64,000 nt of DNA, taken from the NCBI GenBank assembly GCA_022702705.1, contig CM040428.1, positions 92,872,287-92,936,286 on the forward strand, written 5' to 3'. The stretch is from Papilionanthe hookeriana x Papilionanthe teres. Its lineage: Eukaryota > Streptophyta > Magnoliopsida > Asparagales > Orchidaceae. Shown here piece by piece: positions 11,916-25,129 of the stretch (positions are counted from its first letter, which is position 1; each line of letters starts with the position of its first letter). A program made the position numbers and the translations under genes. The notes below the pieces were generated by a model that was not told the origin of the DNA, searched no databases, and saw only the letters and a list, made by a program, of their open reading frames with translations.

Positions 11916-14900
11916 GGTTCTCTCTCTTCTCCTCTGTCCCTCCCACTTTCACTCCATCCTTCCCACTCTTTCCCCTTTCTCCCAATCTCACTCTTTTCTC
12001 TCTCCTCTTGCACTCACTCACTCAATCTGCCTCCCTCCATTTCATTTTCTCATCGCACTCTCCCATTCCCTCTCTCTTGATCTCACTTTCTCTTATCTCT
12101 AATTCTCTCTCATTCTCCCTCAACCTTTCTCTCTCCCTCTATCCTCCCTTATGACTCCCACCCTCCTTCCCACTTCTTATCCTACCACTTTCTATATCTT
12201 AATACATCCCTCTCTCTCCATCTCTCTTTCTCACTCATTCTCTTAATCTTGCCTCTATCGCCATCTTACTCCCTATCTTTTTCTCTCTGCCCCTCTTAAA
12301 TCTTTCAAGCTCTCTCTCCATCTCTCACTCCCTCTCTCCCTCTATCTCCCCCGTTCTCACTCTCTCCCTTACTCTTGCCTTCCATCTCTTTCTTTCTCAC
12401 TCTCTCACTTTCTTACTATGTCTCTTACTCTCTCTTTTGTTTCTCTCTTACTCTCTTGCACTCTCTTGCACTCTCTTGCTACCTTTCTCTCTTTTTACTC
12501 TTTCTCTCTATCTCTCTCTTTCTACCTTTCTTCTTTCTTACTGTCTTTCACTCTCAATTATGTTTCTCTCAATTTTTCTCTTGCTCCCTCTTCCTCTCTT
12601 TTCTCACTCATTATCTCCTTATATTTATCACCCCATCTCTCTCTACCTTCCTCTCATTCTCTATCTCTTTTCTTTCTCACCCCTTCTTCTCTTATTTTTT
12701 TTACTTGCACTCCCTCATTATTTCATTTTCTATTTCTCTCTCTTGTCCCCTCTCTCTTACCGTTTCTTACCTTACTCTCTATTCATTCTCTATTTTTATC
12801 TCTTTTTGACTCTCCCTCCGTACTTGGCTCTCTCACTCTCTTCAATTTCACTATCACTCTTACTTCCTCACTCGCTTCTCTCTCGTGCTCTCTCAACCAT
12901 TTTTCTCTCCCTCTCTCTCTCACACCATCCCTCCCTAACTTTCTCTCTTACTCCATCCACATTCTCTCTTGCTCCCTTTCCCGTCTTTTTATCTCTTTCA
13001 CAATCTATATTCTCTCTTCCTCTTTCTTTCGTTATCTCACTATCATTCTCTATTCTCCCTCACCTTCTCTCCTCTTCTCACTCTTTATCTTCCTCTATCC
13101 CCACTCTCTCTTTCTCTATTTCTCACACATGCCTCTCTTCTTTTCTCTCTCTCTCGCACTCTCTCCACTTGTCCTCCCTGGCTCCCCTTCTCTCTAACTC
13201 ACTATTAATTTCTCTCTCATTATCTCTCTCATTCACTTATTCTCCCTCTCTCTATCCCTCCTGCTCACTCTCTTTCTTAATCTTCATCACTCTCCTTTCC
13301 CGGTATCTCTTTCATTCTCTCTTCTTCCTTTGCTCCCTTCCTCTCTCTTTCTCACTATTTATTTGCTCTCTCTTTCTCCATTATTGCTCACTCTTCTCTA
13401 GCACTTTCTCTTCTGTCTCTCTCCCCTTTCTTTGTCCCTTTCTCTTTTCTTCCCACTTTCTCACACACAATCTCTTCATTTCTCTCTATCCATCTTTACC
13501 TCTCCCTTTCTCTCTCCTTCTCTCTATTAAATTTCACTCTCACTCTTATCCCCTCATTTTCTCACCCTCTTTTCTCTGTCTCTCTCTCTTGCCCTCTCTT
13601 CCCCCTCAGTGTACCTCCAAATCTCCTTCTCCCTTTTTATCAGTCTCTTCTCTCCCAATTTCTTCTCCACTCTCTCTCCTCTATCGCTCCCTCTCTTGCA
13701 TCAACTTAGCTCATTCCATTCTTCTCTTTTTTTACACTTTGTTATCTCTTTCTCACCTACTCTCTGTACTGCTGCTCTCTCCTCTCTCACTATTTCTCTT
13801 CGTCCACCCTCCCAGTCTCTCTGCTCCTCACTCACACTCTTGCTCTTTATCTGTCACTTCTCTCTCTTGTCACTTTCAACACTTCCCCTATTACCCACTA
13901 ATTCTCATCGTTCTCACTTTTTCCTACACTTCTCTCCCAATCTTCCTCCCTTCCTTTCACCTTATTTCACTTCCTCCCTTTTATCCTCTCTTTTTTTCTA
14001 GTCTATCTCTCCCACACATACTCTATATCTCTCTAAATATCACTCTATCTCACTCTCACTTCCTCTCTTTTCCTCACTCTCTCTTCTCTCTATTTATCTC
14101 TTGACTCTCTCCCTTTCTTTCTCTTCTTTTTCTTCTCAATTTCACTCTTACTCTTACATGATTCCTCTCCCTCGTTCCTCTTGATTACTCTCACCATCTC
14201 TCTTCTTTTCTGTCTTTCTCCCTACCTCTCTCTCTCTCTTCAATTGAACTGTAACACTTCCTCCCCCCTTTATCATTTCTCTCAAACCCATATATTCTCA
14301 CACTTTCTCTATCTCAATCTCCTAATCTCTCTTTCTTAATTTCTCTCACTCTCGTTTCCCTCACTCTCCATTTCTTCCTCACTATTTTAATCTCTGCCCC
14401 CCCTCATATCATTCTTCTATCTTTATCTCTATCTATCTACCAATTTACCTATCTATTATCTTGCTCTCTCTCAAAATAACTGTTCATTACATCTCTTTCT
14501 CACACAACCTCTCTCCTACTCCTCTTTCTCTCTTGTTATTCCTTTCTCACTTCTTCTATCTGTCACTCTTGCTCATTCTCTTAATCTCCCTCCCTCTCTT
14601 TTGCCCTTTCTTCCCCTACCATCTCTTTTATCCCTACTTTTTTCTTCATTTCTTGGTCCCTCTCTCCCTTTATCCAGTTTAAATCTCAGTCTTTCTCCCA
14701 TCTTCTCCCTTTCTCTCTTCATTCCTTTTCTCTTCGCCTCTCTCTTACTCTCTTATCTCCTCTTACTCTTTCTCTCTGTCTATCTGCCACTCTATCACAG
14801 TCTCCATCTCTCGCTCTCTCTCTTCCCCTGCCATTATCTCTCACACACTCTTCTCTCCCTCTCTCTCTATCATGCACTCTCTTTTTCTCTCCCTCTTTTC

Positions 14901-15254
14901 CTTATTCTCCCTCTCATCGTCTCCTTATCCCTCCTTCCCCCCTCTCTCTCACTCATTCCTTTATTCATCTTCCATCTCACTCACTCCAATCCCTTTTTTG
15001 CTCTCTATCCCACTCTCTCTAGCACACTCTCTCTCGCTCATCGATCTCTTTCACACACTCTCCCCCTCTCCATGTCTCTCTTCTAATTCATTCCCTCACA
15101 CTCTGTCATTAAGTATCATTTTCAGCCCCCTCTCTCCCTCCCTCTCAATCTCTCTCTATATCTTCCTTCACACTCTCTTCCTGTCTTATTCCCACTAGCT
15201 TCCATCCCTCTGATCCCTCTATCTCTCTCTTTCTCACTATCTCCCTCTCTTGCT

Positions 15255-15810
15255 CTTTCCTCTATTTATGTTTTATCACTTATTATTTCACTATTGCACT
15301 CTTATTCTCTCTCGAATTCTATTGCTCTCTTTCATTACTCTCTTATCACTTTAATCACTCTTTCTCTCCAATTATCTCTCACTCTCTTCCTCCCTCACTC
15401 TCTCCCTCTTTCAATAATTTAGACTCTCTATATATCATTCTCTATCTCTCACTCACTATATTTTGCTCTATCTTCCATGAGTATCTCTTCTCTCTTTATT
15501 TCTGCCTTACTCTCTCTCCCTCCCGCTCACTCTTCAATTCCTAACCTCACTCCCTCTCTTGCTATCTCTCACTCTTGATTTCATCTCCCTTTATTGTTTG
15601 TTTGCTTTTGTTTGCCCTCTCATTGTCTCTCTTCTGCTCATTCTTCTCTCTTTACTCACTCCTTCTCTTCCTCTATTTCTCACTCTCTCTCTCACTTTCT
15701 CTCCCTCACACACTCTCTCTCAATTGCTCCCACATCTTGCTCTCTCCAAACAAAACCATCCCATTATTTCTTATTTTCTCGCATACATCTCTCTTCCTTA
15801 CCTTTCCATC
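15255..15810 (+). repeat. G-A-B-C module unit copy in Y3
   Basis: Module G is recognisable from 15255 (TTATGTTTTATCAC, then ATCACTCTCTTATCACTTTAA near 15335). Module A lies at 15466-15550 (GCTCTATCTTCCATGAG, then TGCCTTACTCTCTCTCC). Module B is near 15590 (TTATTGTTTGTTTGC) and module C at 15722-15805. Order and spacing match 205-806 and 25130-25757. Orientation is direct. Confidence 0.7.
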
Positions 15811-18800
15811 CCTTTCTCTATTTCTTTCTCATTCTCCCTCTCCCTTTCTCTCACCGTCTCTCTCATCCTTTCTCTCTCATTCTCTCCTCCTATCCCCACT
15901 TTATCCAAGTCTCTCTCCCTCTCTCCCTCTCAATCTCCCTATATTCTTCTCTTTTACTAAGTCATTCTCTTGCAATCCCTCCATATCTCAATCTTACTCA
16001 CAGTCTTTTGTGTTTTTTTTCTCTCTCGCTTAATTATCTCTCTCTCTTATGTCTTTCTTGCTCTCTCTCCCACCCTCACTCCCTTTCTCTCTTCAATCCC
16101 TCTCCTCTCCCTCTATCTCCACCTTTCTCACTTCGTCCCTTACTCTTGCCCTCATCTCTCTTTCTCACTCTCCCCTTTCTCACTATGTCTTTCACTTTCT
16201 ATTATGTTTGTCTCTCTCGCTCTTGCCACTCTCTCTTTTTTCTCTCATTAGTCGCACCTTTATCTTTATATATCTTTCACTCTAACTCGCCATCCATTCA
16301 ACTCATTCTCTCTCTTCTCTCTCCCACTTTATTTTGCTCTCTTATTCTCTCTAGCTCCCTCTCGCTTTCTCTCTCTTCCCTCACTCTCCATTCGTTCTCC
16401 ATTTTCTCTCTCCCTTCCTTGGTCCATCATTTTCTTCAATTTCACTCTCACTTTTATTCCCTCAGTCGCCTCTCTCACTCGTTCTCTCTTACACTTTCTC
16501 TCCAATTCTCACTCCTTTTCTCTCTCTCTCTCACTTTCTCTCCATAACTCTTTCTCATGCTCCATCTATCATTCTCTCTCTTGCTCCTTTTCTATTACTT
16601 TCTCTTCTCCCACTCTCTTTAGCTTCACTGTCACTCATACTCCCTTCTTTATCTCTTTCACACCCTCTATTATCACTTCCACTTTCTATCCTTATATGCT
16701 TAAATTCTTTATTTTCTTTCAATATTTCTATTACTCTTCTCACTTTTTTTCTTCCAATATCCCCCCACTCTCTTTCTCTATTTCTGTCACTTCCCTCCTA
16801 CTTTTTTCTCTCTTACGCTCTCTCCCACTTTCCATTACTGGCTCTCCTCTCCATCTCTCTCTCAATTTCTCTCACAATCTCTTATTCTCCCCCATCTTTC
16901 TTGTCACTATCTCTTTCTCTATCTTCCCTCATTCTCCTTCTCTCCCTTTATCTCTCACACTTTCACTTCCTCCTCTCTATTCCTCACTCATTTACGCTAT
17001 TTGTTTTCTCTTTCTTTCTCTTTTATTGCTCAACTTCTATAACTCTTTCTCTTAAGTTTCTCTCTCAATCTCTTGTCCTTACACACACACACACTCAATC
17101 TCTCTTTGTCCAACTCTTATGTCTATATCTATTTCTCTAATTTCTGCCACTTTCTTGCTCTTTGTTACATATCTCTTGCTTTATCTTCCTTCACTCTCCC
17201 TTCTATCTCTATTTCTCTCTCACTCTCTCTCCTCTCTTCCTCCCTCTTTCTCTTTAGTTTCACTCTCTCTTACTCCCCCTCATTTTTACTCACTCTTTGC
17301 TCGCTCTTTATCTTATTCTCTCTTTTCTGCTCTCTCCTCTCACTCTTTTGCCCCCTCTATCCTCCACATATTCTCTCTCTTCTTCTCTTGCTTCCCTCCC
17401 TCCCTCCCTCCACCTCTCTCACTCACTTTATCTTCCATTCATCCACACTCACTATCCCTCTACCTCCCTTTCGCCCTCTCCATATCTCTCTAACTCTCTT
17501 TCTCCCACTCATTCTTTTGCTCTCCATACTACTATCCTGATCGAGTACTCTCATTTTCTCTATCTTCCATTACACTTTTTTTTTTCTTTATTTTTCTCTC
17601 AATATCTCTTCTTTCTCAGTCCCTAAATCTCTTCAATCTCTCTGACTTCCTCCCTCTATCTCTCCCTTTCTCACTCTCTGCCCCTCTCATTCTCTATTCT
17701 ATCTCTCTTCCTCTCTATCTCTTACTCTCTCATATCATTTTATCTTCTCTCTATTTACTAACTCATTTTCTCTCTATATCTCACTCTCTCTCTCTCTCTT
17801 TCATTGTACTTTCACCTTCTTTGAATCCCTCTCTTTTCTCTCTTTTTCCCTCTTCTCTCATTGTTTTGTACTTTCTCTCACATTTCTAACTCTCTCCCTC
17901 CCCTCTTTCCTCTCTCTCTCTCCGAATCTTTCACTCTTGTTATTTTACTATTATTCTCAGTCTCCCCTACTCTCTCCTTATCCCTCCTTCTCTCCTTCTC
18001 TCCATCATTCATTCTCTTTCTCAGTTATTCTTGCTCTCCTCACATCCATTGCTCCATCCTAATCTCTCTCTTTCTATCTCCTCCTACTCTCTCTTTCCCT
18101 CCCTTATGTCCTTACCCTCACACACTCACTTTTTCATTCTCAAGATCACACTCTCAATCTCCCTCAATCTCTTTTTATTGCTCTTTTTCTCTCTCTATCT
18201 TGCTCACTCCATCTTATTTGCTCTCTCTAGGTCTCCCCTATGTCACACCCTCTCTCAAACACACTCTATCACTCTTCTTCTTTCTTTCACTAATTCTCTC
18301 CTCTATTTTACCTTCTCTCTCACTCTCACTCTTAGTGTCGCTCTCCCATACCTTTTTGATATTTGTCTCACGCCTCTTTATCCTCCCCCATCTTTCTCTT
18401 CTCTCTTTCTCCTCTCTCTCACAATCTCTCACTCTTCTTTAGCTTACACTCTCTTACTATCTTCCTTTCATTCTCTCTCAAATTTTCCACCCTCCCTCCC
18501 ATTTGTTTTTCTCTTTCTTTATCTCATTCGCTCTCTTCCCTCCTTCCCTCCTTCAGTTCTCTCTTTTTCTCTCTTTTCCCCCCTCTCTCTTTTAACTTCC
18601 ATCTTTCAATGGCTTACCCTCTCTAACTTTCTTATGTTCTCTATCTCCTTATCCCTCTCAAACGCTCCCTCTATTTTTCTCACTACCTATTCATACCCTG
18701 TCATTGTCTCCCTTATCTAGCTCACTATTCTCTCTCCATCTCAGACACTCATACACTCTCTCACACTCTAAATCACCCTTATCTAACTGACCCTCCTTAG

Positions 18801-18949
18801 CTCCATTTATTGCTCTCTATCTCACTCTCTCTTACTATCTTGTACTTTTTCGCTCTATCTCTCTCTATCTCACCCTCCATCCATCTCTCGCCCTCCATCC
18901 ATCTCTCTCCATATCTTCCTCTATATCTCCCACTCTCTACCTTGCACTA

Positions 18950-19350
18950 GTGATCTTTTGTTCTATCTTCCCTGCTCATCATTTCTGTCTCCTTTCTGTT
19001 TCACTCTCTCTCCCTTTTCTTCCTCCTGCTTTCTCTTCAATTCCTATACTCCCTCCCTCTATCCCTCTATTTCTAGTTCACTCTCTCTTGCTCAATCTCT
19101 CACTCTATTTCATCTCTCTTTATCGTTTCTTGCTCTCTCTTTCCCTCTCTATCCTCTATTGCTCTTTGATCTAACAAGCTCCCTTCTCTCTCTTTATTCA
19201 CTCCTTCTCTCCCTCTATCTCTCACACTCTCTATTACTCTCCCTCCATCCCTCCCTCAGTCAATTGCTCTCACATCTCAGTCCAGCCCCATTTTAACAAT
19301 CCCATTATTTATTATTATCTCTCACACATCTCTCACTCCTCCTTTGTCCT
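18950..19350 (+). repeat. A-B-C module unit copy in Y3
   Basis: It starts with GATCTTTTGTTCTATCTTCCCTG (module A), has the sub-family phrase TTTCTAGTTCACTC near 19072, and ends with module C from 19263 (CAATTGCTCTCACATCTCAGTC, then CATTATTTATTATT near 19303). It is co-linear with 11545-11915 and 31586-31960. Nothing else was recognised in the interval. Confidence 0.6.
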
Positions 19351-20374
19351 CTCTCTTTCACTCTCTTTTTTCCTCTCTTTCTGCCCTTCTCCTTATTTCG
19401 CTCCTTTCTCTTGCCCTCCTCACTCAATCTCCCTTGTTCCCTCTTATTTTATCCATTACTCTCTCATCCCCCTCTCTTGCTCTCTCTTTTCTCACTTTTT
19501 TTCTATATATTTTTCTCTCTTTATTCCTCATCCTTTCTCTCCCCATCTTATTATTTATTTTGCCCTCTCACTTCTCTCCAACCCACTCTCTCTATCTCAA
19601 TCTCAATCTCACTCCCTCTCTCTTTCTCTCCCTCTCCATCTCCTTCTCTCCTTATCACTCAATCTCTTAATCTCTCTCCCTATCTCCATATTGCTCATTA
19701 TCCCTCAACCTCTTCCCCTCTTCCCCTCTTTCTTTTCTATCTCCCCCACTTCTTTCTTGCTCTCTCTCCCTTTCTCACTCTCCTTCTCTTCAATCTCTCT
19801 CTCTCTCCCTCTCTCCCCCTTCTAACTCTCTCCCTTACTCTTACCGCCTATCTCTCTCTTTATAATTGTCTCTCTTTCTTACTATGTCTTTCACTCTCAA
19901 TTATGTTTCTTATTACGTCTTTCACTCGCAATTCTGTTCTATCTCTCCCGCTCTGTTGTTCTCTCTTGCTATCTTTTCTCTCTATTTACTCTCACCCTCT
20001 ATCTCTCTCTTTCTCACTCTCTCCCTTTCTCACTATATCTTCACTCTCTATTTTGTTTCTCTCGCTTGCTCTCTTTACTCACACATTATCTCCCTATATC
20101 CATCACTTCTATATCATTATTTTCTTCTCATTCTCCGTCGCTTCTCTTTCTCACCCCCTCTCTTATTGTTTATTACTTCCCCTCCCTCCCTCTCTATCTC
20201 CATCCCTCCTTATTTCGCTCCTTATTCCCTCGCTTACCCGAATCTCTATTCTTTCTTAATTTCTCTCTTGTTTTCTCTCTCTCTGCATTTCTGGCTCCCA
20301 AACTCTCTTCAATTTCATTCTAACTCCTACTCTCTCACTCTATTTTATCTTGCCCTCACTCACCATTTCTCTGT

Positions 20375-22155
20375 TGGAAGAGAGAGGGATTAAGGGAGTG
20401 AAAGAGGGAGGGAGAGCGACAGAAAGGTAGTGAGGGATAATAAGCATGTTAAAAACGAGAGATAGAAGATATATCGAGGGAGAGAGAAGTAAAGAGAGAT
20501 GGAATAGAGAGTGAGAGAGAGATGGACGAAGTGAGGGAGAGAGTGAGACAGAAAGAGGAAGTGATTGGGTTTAAAGAGATAGTAGGGAGAAGATGACAGA
20601 GAGAATGCATGACAGAGTGAGAAGAGAGGTTGTGAGAAGATCGAGTAAGAGTAAGTGAGAGGGGTAAATAGAGGGGAGGAAAAAGAGAATAGTGAGAGAG
20701 AGGGTGCATGTGAGCCGGAGATAGAGAGGGGAGTGATGGAGATAAGAGAGAGAAAGAGAGAGGTAGGGTTGGAAGCAAGAGAGAGAGGGGAGAGAGATTG
20801 GAGGATATATGAAAGGGAAGGAGAGTGTAAAAGCGAGTATAAGATCGATAAATGGAATAGAGAGTGAGAAAAAGAGAGAGGGAGAAAAAGAGAGAGGGAG
20901 AAAGAATAATGGAGAAGAGGATAGAGAGTGAAAAGAGAAAGGTAGAGTGACGGAGAGAGAAAGGATAGAGTGAGCGAGAAAGAACAAGATAGTAAAGGAG
21001 TGAGATAGAGTGCAAGAAAAGGAACTACAAAAGGTGAGAGGAAGAGAGACTAGGAGGGAGTGAGTGAGTGTTTGAGTGTGTGAGATGGAGAGAGAAGAGT
21101 GAGCAACAAAAAGAGACCAAGAGAGGGCACAAATGAGGGAGTGAGAATGGTAGAGGGAGAGAATGAGAGTGATAAAGGGAACAAGTGTAAGAGAGTAAAG
21201 AGATCTAGAGTAAAAAGAAAGAGAGTGTGAGGGAGAGAAGAGGATATATGAAAGGGAAGGAGGGAGAGGAACAAGAGTGAAAAAAAGATAATAGGAGGGT
21301 GGGAAAAGAGAGAGATAGTGGGCAAGGGAGGGAGTAAGAGAAGAGAGAGATAAAAAGTGAGATAATGAATGAGAGACTGAGAAACAAAGATAGAGTGGGA
21401 AGGAGGGAAGTGAGAATGAGAGGGAGAGAGATTCAAGGATATATGAAGAGAAAGTGAGAGACGAGAGAGAAGAGAGAGCAATAAAAGAGAGATAAGAAGA
21501 GAGAAGGTACAAATACTTAGAATGGAGTGGGAAAGAATGAAAGTGTATATACATGAAGAGTTGGATTGTGAGAGAGAGTGTGTGTGAGTAGGAGAAAGAG
21601 AGAGGGAGTGTGTGCATGTGAAAGAGTGTAATGGAAAAGAGAGTAATAAAAATTAGAGCAAGAAAGATAAGGAATAAAGAGTAAAAAATAGAGAGACGAG
21701 GGAGTGAGAGATTGATGAAAGGGAGTGATAAAGGTAGAGAGGGTGAGAGAGTAGAGAGAGAAGAAAGAGTGAAGGAAGATAAAGCAAGAGATAATAATCT
21801 AGAGGAAACGAGGGAGAGAGAATAGGAGAATGAGTGAGAGAGAGAGGAGAGAGTGAGAGCGAGGAAAGGAGGGAGGGAGAGTGGTTGAGAGGGAGGGAGG
21901 TAGTGGGGGATAGAGGAGGAGAAAGTGTGAGAGGAGAGAGGGAAGAGATACTAATATAAGAGATAGTAAGAGCACTCATGAGAGAGAGAATATTGAGTGA
22001 GAAAGAGAGAGAGAGGGAATAAAGTAAGTGAAATTGACGAGAGAGTGGGAACGAGAAATAAGGAAAAAAACAATCGAGAAATAAAGAGAAGAGAAAACGA
22101 GGGAGCGAGAACAAGAGAAAAAGGAAGAGCAAAAGAGAAAGAGGAGAGGAGGATA
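20375..22155. repeat. Polypurine repeat block R3
   Basis: A/G-rich on +. The phrase GAGGATATATGAAAGGGAAGG occurs at about 20802 and 21240, with a third weaker copy near 21435, giving an internal repeat. The interval 21059-21240 (GAGTGTTTGAGTGTG, then GAGAGGGCACAAATGAGGGAG) aligns with 44640-44840, 58950-59110 and 60750-60990. The entering switch has a small inverted repeat (TCTCT 20368-20372, AGAGA 20379-20383). The exit has a larger imperfect one, described separately. No gene is supported. Confidence 0.85.
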
Positions 22156-22181
22156 ATATGTGTTATGTCTCTTCCTCTCTT
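22139..22181. repeat. Imperfect inverted repeat at the R3-to-Y4 switch
   Basis: The left arm (22139-22156) ends in GGAGGATAA, and the right arm (22163-22181) begins TTATGTCTCTTCC. The arms pair along most of 18-19 bp around a TATGTG loop. The centre coincides with the purine-to-pyrimidine switch. Because each arm uses mainly two bases, chance pairing is high. The ATAA/TTAT pairing at the base of the loop is the more informative part. Confidence 0.5.
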
Positions 22182-25129
22182 ACACTCTTATGTTACTTCA
22201 TTCTCCTCACCTCTTTCTCTTTCTCACTGTCTATCCCCAATCTATCTCGCTCTCCCTTTCTCGCGCTCTCTCCCCCGCCCACTATCTCTCACTCTCCTCT
22301 CTCCCTCTCTCTGTCTTTCTCACACACATAAGCTCTCTCTTTCTCTCCCTCTTTTCCTCCCTCGCTCTCCCTCTCTCCATCACCCCATCAATCCCTTCCC
22401 TCTCTCTCTTACTCATTCTCTTATTCAACTTCCATTTCGCTCATTCTTTCACACATTATTCTATCACTCTTTCTTACTATATATTTTATTCCTTTCCCTT
22501 CTATGAATTATTCTCTCCCTCTATCCTCCACTCCCTCTCTCACTCTCTCAATCTTTCTCTCACTCTCCCTCTCTTTCATTCTTGTGCTCTCTCTATGTGT
22601 CTGCTATCTCACTCTCTTCTCTCACTCTCTCATTTTTTCTTTCCCTCTTCATCCTCCATCCCACTCTCACTTTCCTTACGCCTTTCTATTTTCTCACTAT
22701 TTCTCACTCATTCTACTTACACTCTTTCCATCTCTCTCTATCCCTCTTTATCTCTATCTCTATACCTCTTGTCCCTCTCTTCTTTCTCTCTTTATCTATC
22801 TCTTCCACTCTGCCTCTATCTCCCTCTATCTACCTCTCATTCCATCTTCCTCTTCGTTCGTCCCTCTAGTTTTTCTCTCGCCACTCTCTCCCTCTACTTC
22901 TAACCATTTCTCTCTCCACCTCTTATTCTCATACTGTCCCTCGCTCTCTCTTCTTATCATGCTCTCTTACACTCCCTCCCTTTATCTCTCTCCTCCTCTA
23001 TATATATCCTCTTAAACTTTGTCTTCCTCTATCCAACACATCTCTCTACCCTCTCTCTTCTCTCTCTCGAGCACTCTTGCTCTCTCCTTTGCTTTCCCTC
23101 TCTCACTCACTCTCTATTCCACCTTCATTATTGCATTGTTGCTCAGTTCATCTCTCTTATGTGGCTTATTCATTTCTCTCATTACTTAACTCTTTTTCTC
23201 CTTCTATCTCCCTCTCTCACTCCCTCCCCCATCCCTCCCTCCCTCTCTTTCAATCCTTCTCTCTTCTCACTCTTTTCTCCTCTTCTCTTTAATTATTTTT
23301 TTAATTTAGCTCACACTTCTCTCTCCCTGCACTCCCTTCCTCCCTCTTCCCTCTCACTTTATCCTCATATATCTAACTCTCTATCTATTTCTCTTTCTTC
23401 TGCTCCTTTCTAGCTCTCTTGCTCTTTCTTCCTTCACTCTCTCTTCTATCTCTGTTTCTCTCTCACTCTCTCCCCTCTCTCCCTCCCTATCTCTCTTTAA
23501 TTACACTCTGTCTTACTCACTCACTGTTCTCTCTCTATATCTTACTCTCTCTCCTCTCACTCTTTCGCTCTCTATCCTCCAAACACTCTCTCTCCTCCTC
23601 TCTTGTTGCCTTCCCTCCCTCATCCCTACCTCCGCCACTCTCTCACACACTATATCTTACACTCTTCCACATTATCTCTCCCTCTACCTCCCACTCCCCC
23701 TTTCCATCTCTCTCTAGCTCTCTATTTCCTATCTGTTTCCTAATCTCTCTTTAAACGCCTCCTTTCACTCTTTCTCGCTCACTTTTTCCCTCTCTCTCAC
23801 TCTCTATTCCATCACTTTTTATCTCTCTTGCTCTCTTTTTCTCACTCTCTCAATCTTGCCCTCGCTAGGTCTCTGTCATTTAGTGCACTCTTCCCTCTCC
23901 ATCTCACACACTCATACACACTCTCACTCTCTTCAATCTCTCTCTCTCTCACCCTCGTTAGCTCCATTTCTCACTCTCTATCTCACTCTTTGTTACCATT
24001 TTATTTTTTATCTCTCACTCTTTTTATCCCTTCTCTATTATATTCCATCCCTCCCTCTCTTTCTCACACTCAATTCTTTTTTTATATCTTATACTCTCTT
24101 TTACACTCCTTTGTTGCTCTCTTCTTTCATTTCACTTACATTCTATCACTCTGTCCCCCACTTCCTCTATCCTCTCTCTCTTGCTTCTATTCCTCCCTAT
24201 CTCATTTTATCTCTTCTTTTCCATTGTCCCTCTCCCTCCCATTATCCCTCTCCGTCTCCCTCTCTCTTCATGAACAATATCTTATTCTCCATCACATTTT
24301 ACCCTTCACTCACTCTTGCTTGATCTTCCTTCAGTCTGTCTTCTCACTCAATGTCCCTTCCACTTTCTCTTTCTTTCTCTTTCCTGCTCTCTCTTTAAAC
24401 TCTCTCAATACCTTCTTCTATCTTGCTTCTTACTCACACTTTCCTCTCTCTCACTCTCAGTTCCACCTCTTTTCATCTCTCTCTCGCACTTTCTTCTATC
24501 TCTCTATTTTCACACTCACTTTATCCCTCACTGTCACTCTCTCGCTCCCCCTCCCTCCCTCACTCCCTTTATCTCTTTCTTTCTCCTGCTCTCCCTCCCT
24601 CTTTCACATCCTTTTTCCCTGTCTCTTGCTCCTCTTTCTCTTGCTCACCCTCTCCCTCTCTCCTACACTCTCTTGCCTCACCCTCTCTTCCCTTTATTTT
24701 TCTCTGACATTGTCTCCTTTTCTCGTTCCCTCTTCTTATCTTTTCAGTTTCACTCTTATACTTACTCCTTCATTCCCTCTCTCTTTCTCACTCCATGTTC
24801 ACTCTCTGTTGCTTACTCTCTCTTCTGTTATGCTCGCGCCTCTCTCTCCTCAATCTTTCTCTCCCATTCTCCACATACCTTTCATTCCTTCTCTCCCTCT
24901 CCGTCCCTCTTTCTCTCTTTCTCTCTCACACACACTCTCCCCTCTTTCTCTCTCTAACTCTCTTCCAATTCATCCCCCTCCTCTCGCAGTAAATCTCATT
25001 CTATGCCCCTTATCTAGATCTCTCTCACTCTCTCTCCATATCTTCCTTCAATCTCTCTTCCTCTCTCACACCCACTCTCGTCCATCCCTCTCACTCCCTC
25101 TGTCCATCTCTCTCTTCTTCAATTGCTCA

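Larger units (their letters stand above)
8121..20374. repeat. Long polypyrimidine block Y3 with several module units
   Basis: Twelve kilobases of C/T-rich DNA without an orientation switch. Module C copies begin near 8872, 9902, 10378, 11870, 15724 and 19263. Module A copies lie near 8590, 11553, 15470 and 18955, giving spacings of roughly 3.0, 3.9 and 3.5 kb. A (CA)n patch with the same flanks (CTCTAACTCTTTCTCT before, CAATCTCTCTTTG after) occurs near 11101-11170 and 17037-17110. The short phrase CTCACAAACC is tandemly repeated near 8237-8262. The block appears to be several unit copies in the same orientation, individually rearranged. No gene, RNA gene or other element was recognised in it. 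Confidence 0.85.

Noticed and set aside
12437..14104. The longest open frame, 555 codons of Ser/Leu/Phe
   Set aside because: It runs through several repeat phrases and looks like a multi-pass membrane protein only because CTC, TCT and TTC encode Leu, Ser and Phe. Overlapping long frames in the same interval show the same effect.
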